8,254 nucleotides of DNA from Candidatus Nitrosotalea sp. FS. GTDB taxonomy: Archaea > Thermoproteota > Nitrososphaeria > Nitrososphaerales > Nitrosopumilaceae. The position numbers and the translations under genes were made by a program. The stretch covers positions 69,996-78,249 of the forward strand of contig NZ_RCMC01000239.1 in assembly GCF_011319475.1 (NCBI RefSeq), given 5' to 3'. A model generated the notes under the pieces. The model had not been told where the DNA came from and did no database searches. It saw nothing but the letters and a program-made list of their open reading frames with translations. Shown piece by piece: positions 1 to 6,186 of this stretch (the first letter of the stretch is position 1; the number at the start of each line of letters is the position of its first letter).

Positions 1-709
1 ACCATGTCTTTGCTCCGACATGATCTATTACCGCATCCACTCCTGTCTGGTTTGTAAGTCTAAGTACCTCTGATTCTACATCTTTGGTATTTCTGTCTAT
101 TACAAAATCTGCTCCAAGTTTTTTTGCAAATGTCATCTTGTTCTTGTCTGATGCAACTGTAATGACCTTCAAGCCTTTTGCTTTTGCAAGTAATATTGCA
201 GCAGATCCTACTCCACTATTTGCACCCCAGATTAGAATGGTATCACCTTTTTTGCATTTTGATTTTTCTAACATGTTCCACGACGTAAGATATGACACAT
301 TGATTGAAGCAGCCTCTTGATCTGAAAACCAATCTGGTTTTTTTATTATGTTCTTCTTTGGAACTTGAATGAATTCTGCATATCCACCTTTGTATTTTCC
401 AAATCCACCTATGATTCCAAAAGATACTCTAGGAACTTTGCTGTCTATTGCAGGATACACAACCACCTTTTCCCCCTTTTTGAAATTTCCAAATCCTTCT
501 TCCAATGTACCACTGATATCACAACCTAGGATGTGTGGAAATGATATTGTCTTGCCGGGAATTCCGTTTCTTACCCAAATATCCAAGTGATTTACCGCAC
601 AATATTTCACTCTTACAAGAACATGTCCTTTTTGGACAATAGGGTCTGGAACTTGTTCATATGATAAGACCTCAGGTCCTCCATGCTTTCTAATGATTAT
701 GGCCTTCAA
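1..709 (-). CDS. Medium-chain (zinc-less) alcohol dehydrogenase / quinone oxidoreductase-like protein, C-terminus outside window
   Basis: I translated 236 codons from a TTG at 709 to the window edge; the family is usually about 335-345 residues, so roughly the last third is missing. The N-terminal GroES-like domain covers about 1-125 (KAIIIRKHGGPEVL, then NHLDIWVRNG at 40-49). The Rossmann domain starts near 155 with the dinucleotide motif WGANSGVGSAAILLAKAKG (161-179). This fits an NAD(P)H-dependent oxidoreductase of the MDR superfamily; substrate unknown. The position of the usual catalytic Cys is Asn40, the GHE-type His is Cys63, and the four-Cys structural zinc loop expected near 85-110 is absent, so it probably binds no zinc. 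TTG is chosen because no ATG lies in frame before an upstream in-frame stop, and a TATA-like box is centred 27 nt upstream. It is divergent from the FMN reductase gene. Confidence 0.85.
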   Translation of the reverse strand, partial: MKAIIIRKHGGPEVLSYEQVPDPIVQKGHVLVRVKYCAVNHLDIWVRNGIPGKTISFPHILGCDISGTLEEGFGNFKKGEKVVVYPAIDSKVPRVSFGIIGGFGKYKGGYAEFIQVPKKNIIKKPDWFSDQEAASINVSYLTSWNMLEKSKCKKGDTILIWGANSGVGSAAILLAKAKGLKVITVASDKNKMTFAKKLGADFVIDRNTKDVESEVLRLTNQTGVDAVIDHVGAKTW

Positions 710-732
710 CTCTTTGTGAAAGATGAAATTAT

Positions 733-740
733 TATTTAAA
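733..740 (-). promoter_or_regulatory. TATA-like box of the dehydrogenase gene
   Basis: On the minus strand this reads TTTAAATA. Its centre is about 27 nt upstream of the TTG at 709, the spacing expected from archaeal TBP binding to a transcription start at the first base of the start codon. No Shine-Dalgarno is seen, so a leaderless mRNA is inferred. Confidence 0.55.
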
Positions 741-782
741 GAACATCACATGCATGAATCCATCCATGGCGGGGAAAACTTG

Positions 783-790
783 TTAAACTA
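783..790 (+). promoter_or_regulatory. Weak TATA-like element upstream of the FMN reductase
   Basis: The sequence TTAAACTA lies about 23-24 nt before the TTG start at 810. It is a poorer match and slightly closer than the other promoters here, so this is tentative. No Shine-Dalgarno motif precedes the start. Confidence 0.3.
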
Positions 791-809
791 TGATCACGTC
801 ATATCATAA

Positions 810-1388
810 TTGACAAAGCCAAAAATTCTTGCATTTGCAGGAAGTACCCGTGCTGACTCGTTTAACAAAAAACTAGTAAAGATTGCGGCAACAGGTGCAC
901 TGGAGGGTGGTGCAGATGTTACTGTGATTGATCTTCGAGATTTTGCCATGCCTCTTTATGATGGAGACCTGGAGCAACAACAAGGGCTTCCATCTAATGC
1001 AAAAAAACTAAAGGATCTGATGTTGTCGCATCAGGGATTCTTAATTTCAGCACCAGAGTATAACAGCTCGATATCAGGTGTTCTGAAAAATACTATTGAT
1101 TGGGTATCTAGACCGTCTGAAGGTGAAGAACCTCTTGCTTGTTTCAAGGGTAAGGTTGCAGGAATAATGAGTACATCTCTTGGCGGTCTTGGCGGTCTTC
1201 GTGGTTTGGTTCATGTGCGTGCAATTCTTGAAAATATCAGTGTACTTGTAATTCCAGATCAGATTGCAGTAAGCAAAGCCCATGAAGTATTCAATGCTGA
1301 TGGAACTCTAAAAGACAAAAAACAAGAGGACCAAGTAAAAAGGATTGGTTCAAACGTTGCAAAATTATTACTAAAGTTATCTCCCTGA
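810..1388 (+). CDS. NADPH-dependent FMN reductase / flavodoxin-like quinone reductase
   Basis: 192 residues, a normal length for the NADPH-dependent FMN reductase family (flavodoxin fold, PF03358). The N-terminal strand and phosphate-binding loop are seen as ILAFAGSTRADSFN (6-19), which would hold the FMN phosphate. The family signature APEYNSSISGVLKNTIDW lies at 81-98, and STSLGGLGGLRGL at 121-133 matches the second flavin-contacting loop. Such enzymes are cytosolic and transfer electrons from NAD(P)H to FMN, quinones or related acceptors; the true acceptor cannot be told. The TTG start is preferred because the next in-frame ATG is codon 47, inside the domain and past the phosphate loop. It is divergent from the dehydrogenase (100-bp gap), so the two redox genes may share a regulatory region, though neither clearly indicates the other's substrate. 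Confidence 0.9.
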   Translation: MTKPKILAFAGSTRADSFNKKLVKIAATGALEGGADVTVIDLRDFAMPLYDGDLEQQQGLPSNAKKLKDLMLSHQGFLISAPEYNSSISGVLKNTIDWVSRPSEGEEPLACFKGKVAGIMSTSLGGLGGLRGLVHVRAILENISVLVIPDQIAVSKAHEVFNADGTLKDKKQEDQVKRIGSNVAKLLLKLSP

Positions 1389-1410
1389 AATAATTATCAT
1401 ATTGATAGAA

Positions 1411-1429
1411 TTTTGATCAAAACATGTTT
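1411..1429. repeat. Two overlapping perfect palindromes in a convergent intergenic gap
   Basis: TTTTGATCAAAA (1411-1422) and AAACATGTTT (1420-1429) are each perfect palindromes and share three bases. They lie in the 63-bp gap between the convergent FMN reductase and VOC genes. They could be a protein-binding site or part of a transcription end region. Short AT-rich palindromes also arise by chance, so function is not claimed. Confidence 0.35.
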
Positions 1430-1448
1430 GCGCTGTGTACATGCTGAA

Positions 1449-1458
1449 TTTTTATTTT
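1449..1458 (+). terminator. Possible T-tract terminator of the FMN reductase gene
   Basis: A TTTTTATTTT tract lies about 60 nt after the stop codon. Archaeal intrinsic termination often uses T-rich tracts without a strong hairpin. The tract overlaps the last codon and stop of the oppositely oriented VOC gene, so it may partly reflect that coding sequence (AAA TAA). Confidence 0.3.
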
Positions 1459-1821
1459 GCATTTTGATCCATCTGGATCATTCCAAAAATGTTTCCCTCT
1501 GTATCCATGCATGTTGCATAATGACCTACTCCTGGAATTAGCGTCTTTGGCATCAACACTTGGCCTCCACTTGACTGGACCTTGCTTATGTATTCATCAA
1601 TGGATGGAACCTCGATAGTATTTGTCATGCCTATCTGACCTGGCATCCTTCTTGCCATGCCTCCATTAATTCCGGGCTGGGCTATCGTCTCCAGTTCGTA
1701 TCATCCAATATTCCATGGGACCGTCCCACTTGTCAAACTTCCATCCAAATGTATTCTGGTAGAATTTTTGTGCTCTCTCTGGGTTGTCAGAAGGAATATC
1801 AAAATGTGTAATTCGTGGCAT
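1452..1821 (-). pseudogene. VOC-superfamily (glyoxalase/bleomycin-resistance-like) protein, broken by one apparent extra base
   Basis: The reading frame from the ATG at 1821 gives MPRITHFDIPSDNPERAQKF and runs to a TAA at 1666-1668. The rest of the same protein continues in the next frame to a stop at 1452. Removing one C (minus strand) from the run at 1679-1681 joins the halves as TGDDSQPGINGGMARR and yields one 122-residue protein of normal VOC length. Candidate metal ligands His6 and Glu108 (in DTEGN, 106-110) are kept, as are the GWKFDKWDGPMEYW core (26-39) and an IPGVGHYATCMD strand (95-106). VOC proteins of this kind are often annotated as glyoxalases, but the substrate is unknown. The good conservation on both sides of the break suggests a very recent mutation or a sequencing/assembly error rather than an old pseudogene. 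The ATG has its own TATA-like box, so it is probably transcribed separately from valS. Confidence 0.8.
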
Positions 1822-1842
1822 TGTACAAAATATGCATCGTAT

Positions 1843-1851
1843 ATTATTTAA
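1843..1851 (-). promoter_or_regulatory. TATA-like box of the VOC gene
   Basis: The minus strand reads TTAAATAAT, centred 26 nt upstream of the ATG at 1821. It lies just after the valS stop codon (1872-1874), so the VOC gene seems to have its own leaderless promoter although it follows valS on the same strand. Confidence 0.55.
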
Positions 1852-1871
1852 GCTCTGAGTATATTTGTTCC

Positions 1872-4187
1872 CTAAACTATGTTGTGCATAGCTTTGAGGT
1901 CTTTTGCAAATGGCTCCAGGCTTGCAGGAATTGCAATCTCTATCGTATCTTTTAGTGATAGGTTCATACTCTTTTTCTTGTTCCATACTTCGGAATTGAA
2001 TTCAGTTATTTCCTTTGTGTGGCTTGTCCAGTCCTCATGACCTTCAGGTTCTACAAACTTTTCGTGATGTACAGTATTTTTAGAATAAAGATTCTGCCAG
2101 AGGTAATCTGTGATAAAAGGCGTAATTGGTGCAAGCAGTATCAAAACTGACGACAAGACCTTGTGAAGTGTAAATATTGCTCCGTCTCGCTCTTCTTCTG
2201 TAAATCCTGAACTGTATGCTCTTCCCTTTACTATTTCAATATAGTGTGCAGCAAAAAGATTCCAAGTAAATTCTCTTAGCGCAGTAGCTGGAACAAAAAA
2301 GTTGTATTCACTGTACCCTTTCTTGCATTCTGCAATTACCTTGTCAAGCTCAGATAATATCCACTTGTCAGAAGGACTGGGCTTTCCAGATTTTATCACT
2401 GAAAATCCAGAAAGAAATCTTGAAACATTCCAAAGTTTGCTTAGGAATTTTTTAGTTGTCTCTATCTTTTGCTCAGAGCATCTAAAATCATATCCTAGAT
2501 TTATCTCGCTTGCACTCCAGAATCGGAACGTATCTGCTCCAAATTTTTGTATGACTGGTAAAGGATCAATTACATTTCCCTTGCTTTTGCTCATCTTGGT
2601 ACCGTGTTCGTCTACACCATATCCCATTATCCATGCGTCATTCCATGGGGTCTTGCCAGTGAGCTGTTCACATCGTAGTATTGTATAGTATAACCATGTG
2701 CGGACGATGTCTTTTGACTGGGGTCTTATGGTGGTAGGATATGTTTTTTTGAAAAATTCTTCATCTTGCTTGTATTTGGTGATGTAAAGTGGTGATACAC
2801 TAGAGTCCATCCAGGTGTCAAAGGTGCGTTGTTCTCCTACAAATTCTGTCGAATCACACTTGGTACACTTTGGTATGGGGCTTGGGTCCTTCCAAGGTCT
2901 ATAATATTTTCCAGGTTCTGGTACGTGTGGCTCGTTGCACTTTTTACAGTACCAGATAGGTATCTCGGTTCCATAAAACCTCCTTCTTGAGATTGGCCAA
3001 TCAATCGAGATTGACTCTAGCCAGTTCATCAAAATCTGCTTGTGCATTGGAGGATGAAAGTCTATTTTTGTACCGAGTTCCTTTATTTTATCTACAGAGT
3101 CTTTTTGTTTTAGATAATATTCTTCCATGGAAATAATTTCAATTGCAGTCTTGCTTCTCTCAGATATTGGAGTTCGGTGGTTGATGTTTTCTATTTTTTC
3201 TACAAGACCTTGATTTTGCAAATCTTCTATGATCTTCTCTCTTGCCTGTTTCACTTTTAGACCTGCATAGGGTCCTGCAACATCTTTCATTCTACCATTC
3301 ATTCCAACTGCTGCAATCTCTTCTAGTTTGAGTTCTCGGAATAATGCAACATCATTTTGGTCACCATAACTACAAACCATCACTGCACCCGAACCAAATT
3401 CTTTTTCAGCAGAAAGGTGTGTCTTGATCTCTACGTCTCTGTTTATCAGTGGAATTGTTACCTTTTTACCAATGACGTCTGTATATCGTTCATCTTCTGG
3501 ATTTACGATCACTGTCTGGCATGCACATAACAATTCTGGTCTAGTACTTGCAATGATTATGGTTTTTTCAGATTCTTTTACCTTGAATTTCATGTGAACT
3601 AGCTTGGTAGGAATATCTTCATAGATTATCTCGGCATCTGCTATGGTAGTTCCTGTTACCCAATCATAGTTGTTGGGTCTATTTGCAAGATAGATCTGTT
3701 CCTTTTTCCACATCTCAATGAATGTAGATTGTGTTAGCGTACGATATTTCTCAGAGTCTGTTCTGTAATATTCTGCAAAGTTTCCACTGAGGCCAAGACT
3801 TTTCATAATTTGTATCATCTCTGCCTCTAAATCGTCTAATGCTGTAGCACAAAGCTTGAGAAATTCTCCCCTTTCTGTCTCATGCATCCTGATTCCGTGT
3901 TTTTTTTCTGTATACATCTCGACAGGAAGACCATTTCTGTCAATTCCTATTGGAAATAGGACTTTTTTTCCAAACATTCTTGCAGTTCTTGCAATCATGT
4001 CTATCTGGGCATAATGTGATGCTGCACCAATGTGCCATGGTCTACCTGATGGATATGGCGGAGGTGTATCAATTACAAATACGTCTCCTTCTGGTTTGAA
4101 ATCGTAGATGCGTGACTCTTCCCACTGTTTTAGAATTTGTTTTTCAATCTCAGGATTCCAAGCAGTTTCCTTGATAGTTGGTTCCAT
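1872..4187 (-). CDS. valS: Valyl-tRNA synthetase (archaeal type)
   Basis: A 771-residue class I aminoacyl-tRNA synthetase that charges tRNA-Val with valine in the cytosol. The Rossmann catalytic domain opens with IDTPPPYPSGRPWHIGAASHY (39-59). The HIGH-equivalent is HIGA (52-55), and GIDRNGLPVE follows (81-90). The editing (CP1) domain spans roughly 185-345 and shows ASTRPELL (213-220) and GSGAVMVCSYGDQND (265-279), close to archaeal ValRS editing motifs. Two CxxC pairs (414/417 and 441/444) suggest a zinc ribbon. DTWMDSS (457-463) and KMSKS (531-535) complete the active site. The anticodon-binding helical domain follows to the end; there is no long C-terminal coiled coil, and the protein is shorter than bacterial ValRS. 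ValRS is favoured over IleRS and LeuRS by the NGLP and DTWMDSS forms. It starts 3 nt after the PTPS stop with no TATA box or strong Shine-Dalgarno, which implies co-transcription and perhaps translational coupling. Confidence 0.88.
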   Translation of the reverse strand: MEPTIKETAWNPEIEKQILKQWEESRIYDFKPEGDVFVIDTPPPYPSGRPWHIGAASHYAQIDMIARTARMFGKKVLFPIGIDRNGLPVEMYTEKKHGIRMHETERGEFLKLCATALDDLEAEMIQIMKSLGLSGNFAEYYRTDSEKYRTLTQSTFIEMWKKEQIYLANRPNNYDWVTGTTIADAEIIYEDIPTKLVHMKFKVKESEKTIIIASTRPELLCACQTVIVNPEDERYTDVIGKKVTIPLINRDVEIKTHLSAEKEFGSGAVMVCSYGDQNDVALFRELKLEEIAAVGMNGRMKDVAGPYAGLKVKQAREKIIEDLQNQGLVEKIENINHRTPISERSKTAIEIISMEEYYLKQKDSVDKIKELGTKIDFHPPMHKQILMNWLESISIDWPISRRRFYGTEIPIWYCKKCNEPHVPEPGKYYRPWKDPSPIPKCTKCDSTEFVGEQRTFDTWMDSSVSPLYITKYKQDEEFFKKTYPTTIRPQSKDIVRTWLYYTILRCEQLTGKTPWNDAWIMGYGVDEHGTKMSKSKGNVIDPLPVIQKFGADTFRFWSASEINLGYDFRCSEQKIETTKKFLSKLWNVSRFLSGFSVIKSGKPSPSDKWILSELDKVIAECKKGYSEYNFFVPATALREFTWNLFAAHYIEIVKGRAYSSGFTEEERDGAIFTLHKVLSSVLILLAPITPFITDYLWQNLYSKNTVHHEKFVEPEGHEDWTSHTKEITEFNSEVWNKKKSMNLSLKDTIEIAIPASLEPFAKDLKAMHNIV

Positions 4188-4190
4188 GTC

Positions 4191-5012
4191 TTAGATCTTT
4201 GAGATTTGTGAAATGATATGAGCCCCCTTGTTGTAGCCCTCATAAATGTAGACTCCTACAGCTTCAATATTTTTTGGCATCTTTGGAACAAGCAGTTTGA
4301 TTAATTCTGTTGACAAGTTTTCAACAGTTGCCTCTCCCCTCAAAAGATAGGTTGTGTTCTTTGGTACTTGGAGATCAAATCTTCCCTTTGGACCGTCAAA
4401 CCCAATATTGTAATGCTCACCATCTTCTTTGATTAAATATCTCTCGTTGATGAAAAATTTATGATCCAACACTGAGATGACTTCCTTGATTATCTTCTTT
4501 GCTTCTCCAAAGTCCATCAATAGATTATTCTTCATCTGTCCAACCAGTTCTACGGTTACAGACGATGTATGTCCATGCAGAATTGAACATTTTTCTACTA
4601 ATGGAAGTATGTGCGCATAATCAAATGCAAACGAAGGATCCTCCATGAATATGGAACCTGTCTGTACTTCCTGGGTCTTGTATAAGATGATGTCTTGTAA
4701 TTCTGATAGTCTTGCTGCAAATTTTGGATGTCCTAATGCGATTATCTTGACATCTGATAGTTCTGCTTTGAGTTCTTTGTATTTTGCAATATCTATTTCG
4801 GTATCTATTACTTCAATCAAGCCCTTGTCTGTCTTAAAATCAACATTTACCTTCTTTCCATTTTTTAGAGTTATAGGATAATCATACTGGTATTCCATTT
4901 GTAAAAATTCTAGCATCTGTGCTATTGAGAGCTCGGTTCTACTTTTCAAAAGATTTCCTTTGCCGTCAATGTACTTAAAATCCGAATCTAGAATTGTAGA
5001 GCCTGTTGACAT
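4191..5012 (-). CDS. PTPS/QueD-family 6-pyruvoyl (or 6-carboxy) tetrahydropterin synthase with N-terminal nuclease-like domain
   Basis: 273 residues from the ATG at 5012. The C-terminal half (about 125-273) is a complete PTPS/QueD domain. It has zinc ligands His134, His146 and His148 (CSILHGH, 142-148, with catalytic Cys142), MDFGEAKK (166-173), LDH (182-184), a TVEN substrate motif (229-232) and Glu258 in YEGYNKGA. QueD-type enzymes turn dihydroneopterin triphosphate into 6-carboxytetrahydropterin for archaeosine/7-deazaguanine; PTPS proper feeds biopterin synthesis. The sequence does not separate these. The first 120 residues are extra: SRTELSIAQML (24-34), NVDF (56-59) and LIEV (65-68) resemble the E...D...ExK layout of PD-(D/E)XK nucleases, but the expected Lys is Ile69. 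A TTG at 5030 would add six residues. ATG 5012 is preferred because a TATA-like box lies 27 nt upstream. valS follows after 3 nt. Confidence 0.82.
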   Translation of the reverse strand: MSTGSTILDSDFKYIDGKGNLLKSRTELSIAQMLEFLQMEYQYDYPITLKNGKKVNVDFKTDKGLIEVIDTEIDIAKYKELKAELSDVKIIALGHPKFAARLSELQDIILYKTQEVQTGSIFMEDPSFAFDYAHILPLVEKCSILHGHTSSVTVELVGQMKNNLLMDFGEAKKIIKEVISVLDHKFFINERYLIKEDGEHYNIGFDGPKGRFDLQVPKNTTYLLRGEATVENLSTELIKLLVPKMPKNIEAVGVYIYEGYNKGAHIISQISKI

Positions 5013-5035
5013 TTGAAAAATTCTGCTCAATCCGT

Positions 5036-5043
5036 ATATAAAT
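5036..5043 (-). promoter_or_regulatory. TATA-like box of the PTPS-valS transcript
   Basis: The minus strand reads TTTATATA. Its centre is about 27 nt upstream of the ATG at 5012, which places the transcription start on that ATG and excludes the TTG at 5030, only about 10 nt downstream of the box. It lies in the 54-bp gap after the dehydratase gene. Confidence 0.6.
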
Positions 5044-5066
5044 TCTGTACAGGTGTTATGACAATG

Positions 5067-5345
5067 CTATTTCAATGAGTTTAGAGTTCTTGCAAGGGAT
5101 ACATCGTTCTGTGTTATGCCTCCTGCATCATGAGTCACCAAGTCTATTGCAATCTTGTTGTATACGTTAAACCATTCCGGATGGTGATTCATCTTTTCTA
5201 TGTGTATTGCAGCTTTGCACATAAAACCAAAAGCTCCGATAAAGTCATCAAATACGAAATCTTTGTGTAGTTTTCCATTTACTACACTCCATCCTTGTAA
5301 TCCTTGCAATTCTGCCTTGATCTGCTCTTCTGATAACTTGTGCAT
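5067..5345 (-). CDS. Pterin-4a-carbinolamine dehydratase
   Basis: 92 residues, the usual size for the PCD/DCoH (PhhB) family. The protein dehydrates 4a-hydroxytetrahydropterin, the by-product of aromatic amino acid hydroxylases, to quinonoid dihydropterin. The family active-site pattern is visible as [15 protein letters not shown] (50-64), with His54, His55, Pro56, then His72 and Asp81. The N-terminal part, [16 protein letters not shown] (4-19), is also typical. The ATG at 5345 lies about 26 nt from a TATA-like box. It ends 54 bp before the PTPS gene on the same strand. The adjacency of two pterin enzymes suggests a shared tetrahydropterin pathway, but no hydroxylase is in the window, and archaeal members of this family can have other roles such as in molybdopterin-related metabolism. 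Confidence 0.9.
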   Translation of the reverse strand: MHKLSEEQIKAELQGLQGWSVVNGKLHKDFVFDDFIGAFGFMCKAAIHIEKMNHHPEWFNVYNKIAIDLVTHDAGGITQNDVSLARTLNSLK

Positions 5346-5366
5346 TCTCTTACTTTTACAGAATCC

Positions 5367-5375
5367 TATATTTAA
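5367..5375. promoter_or_regulatory. Single TATA-like element apparently shared by two divergent genes
   Basis: The plus strand reads TATATTTAA, the minus strand TTAAATATA. The centre (5371) lies 26 nt from the dehydratase ATG (5345, -) and 30 nt from the PP-loop gene ATG (5401, +). No second convincing TATA-like box is seen in the 55-bp gap, so the element plausibly serves both leaderless transcripts. Confidence 0.5.
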
Positions 5376-5400
5376 CTCTCAAAGTGAGTCTAATGTAAAA

Positions 5401-6186
5401 ATGGTAACTGCAATATCCGAACTTGAAAAAGAATTACACACACAAATGATTCAGGCCATTGAAAGAGTAAAGGACTCAAAGATGGGCGTGTCATTTTCTG
5501 GTGGAGTTGATAGCTGCCTCTTGGCAAAAATTTGCCAAGATCTAGGTTATGATGTATTGCTTCTCACAATGGGTTTTGAGGATTCTCATGATATTGAGTT
5601 TTCAACAAAAATGGCAAAAGTTCTTGGTATGAATCATGAAGTGGAAATAATTTCCGAGAAAACATTTTCAGATGCAGCAAGAAAGATCTGGGATACAATC
5701 AATGTGGATAATTTATCCTGGAATGAAAACTGTATTGCATTTTATTATGTGGCAAAACTTGCAAAAACACACAAAATTGACCAAGTGATTACTGCAAATG
5801 GCATAGATGAGCTCTTCTGTGGGTATAACGCTTACAGAGATTCAATCTCCGAAGGAAATGATATAGTTCTTGAGATGATGAAGGATAAACTAGACAATGA
5901 GACAAGAATGATGAAGGCAGTGAACAAAATCACATCTGAGTTTGGAGTAAAAATAGTACAACCATTCTTATCTGAAAAGTTTGTAGAATTTGCAAAAAAC
6001 ATTCCATTGGAATACAAAATAAAAGACAAGGATGATCTTGTCAGAAAACACATTGTTAGAAAACTTGCAATATCAATTGGAGTTCCAGAAGAGTCTGCAC
6101 TAAAACTCAAAAAAGCAATGCAATATGGTTCTCTGATTCACAAAAATCTGTTAAAAGTCAAGAAAACTTGGAACATGAATTTCTGA
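5401..6186 (+). CDS. Stand-alone asparagine synthase-like PP-loop ATPase (no glutaminase domain)
   Basis: 261 residues from the ATG at 5401. The ATP-pyrophosphatase PP-loop is SFSGGVDSC (31-39), where ATP is bound and an acyl-adenylate would form. GIDELFCGY (134-142) matches the GxDExFxGY motif of asparagine synthase B, and PFLSEKFVEFAKNIP (188-202) and LKLKKAMQYGS (234-244) match later parts of the AsnB synthetase domain (PF00733). The N-terminal Ntn glutaminase domain with its Cys2 is absent, so ammonia would have to be free or come from a partner. Whether the product is asparagine, another amide or a modified nucleotide cannot be told. An in-frame extension reaches back to 5200 but runs antisense through the dehydratase gene, and a TATA-like box fits the 5401 start. 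The 3' end overlaps purB by 29 bp. Confidence 0.78.
   Translation: MVTAISELEKELHTQMIQAIERVKDSKMGVSFSGGVDSCLLAKICQDLGYDVLLLTMGFEDSHDIEFSTKMAKVLGMNHEVEIISEKTFSDAARKIWDTINVDNLSWNENCIAFYYVAKLAKTHKIDQVITANGIDELFCGYNAYRDSISEGNDIVLEMMKDKLDNETRMMKAVNKITSEFGVKIVQPFLSEKFVEFAKNIPLEYKIKDKDDLVRKHIVRKLAISIGVPEESALKLKKAMQYGSLIHKNLLKVKKTWNMNF

Noticed and set aside
84..590. Two plus-strand open frames of 78 and 73 residues.
   Set aside because: Both are antisense to the dehydrogenase, whose minus-strand translation shows clear MDR motifs throughout; their products show no recognisable domain.
1659..1690. Programmed ribosomal frameshifting in the VOC gene.
   Set aside because: No slippery heptamer or stimulatory structure is evident and the family is not known to use it; a mutation or sequence error is simpler.
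1822..1986. N-terminal extension of the VOC protein with several Cys residues.
   Set aside because: It reads through the valS 3' end in another frame; the ATG at 1821 starts the conserved MPRITHFDIP and has a well-placed TATA-like box.
2302..2688. 128-residue plus-strand open frame.
   Set aside because: It is antisense to valS within its catalytic and anticodon-binding regions; low-complexity Ser/Leu-rich product typical of a shadow frame.
5200..5400. 67-residue upstream extension of the PP-loop protein.
   Set aside because: It is antisense to the dehydratase gene, resembles no domain, and the ATG at 5401 is supported by promoter spacing.
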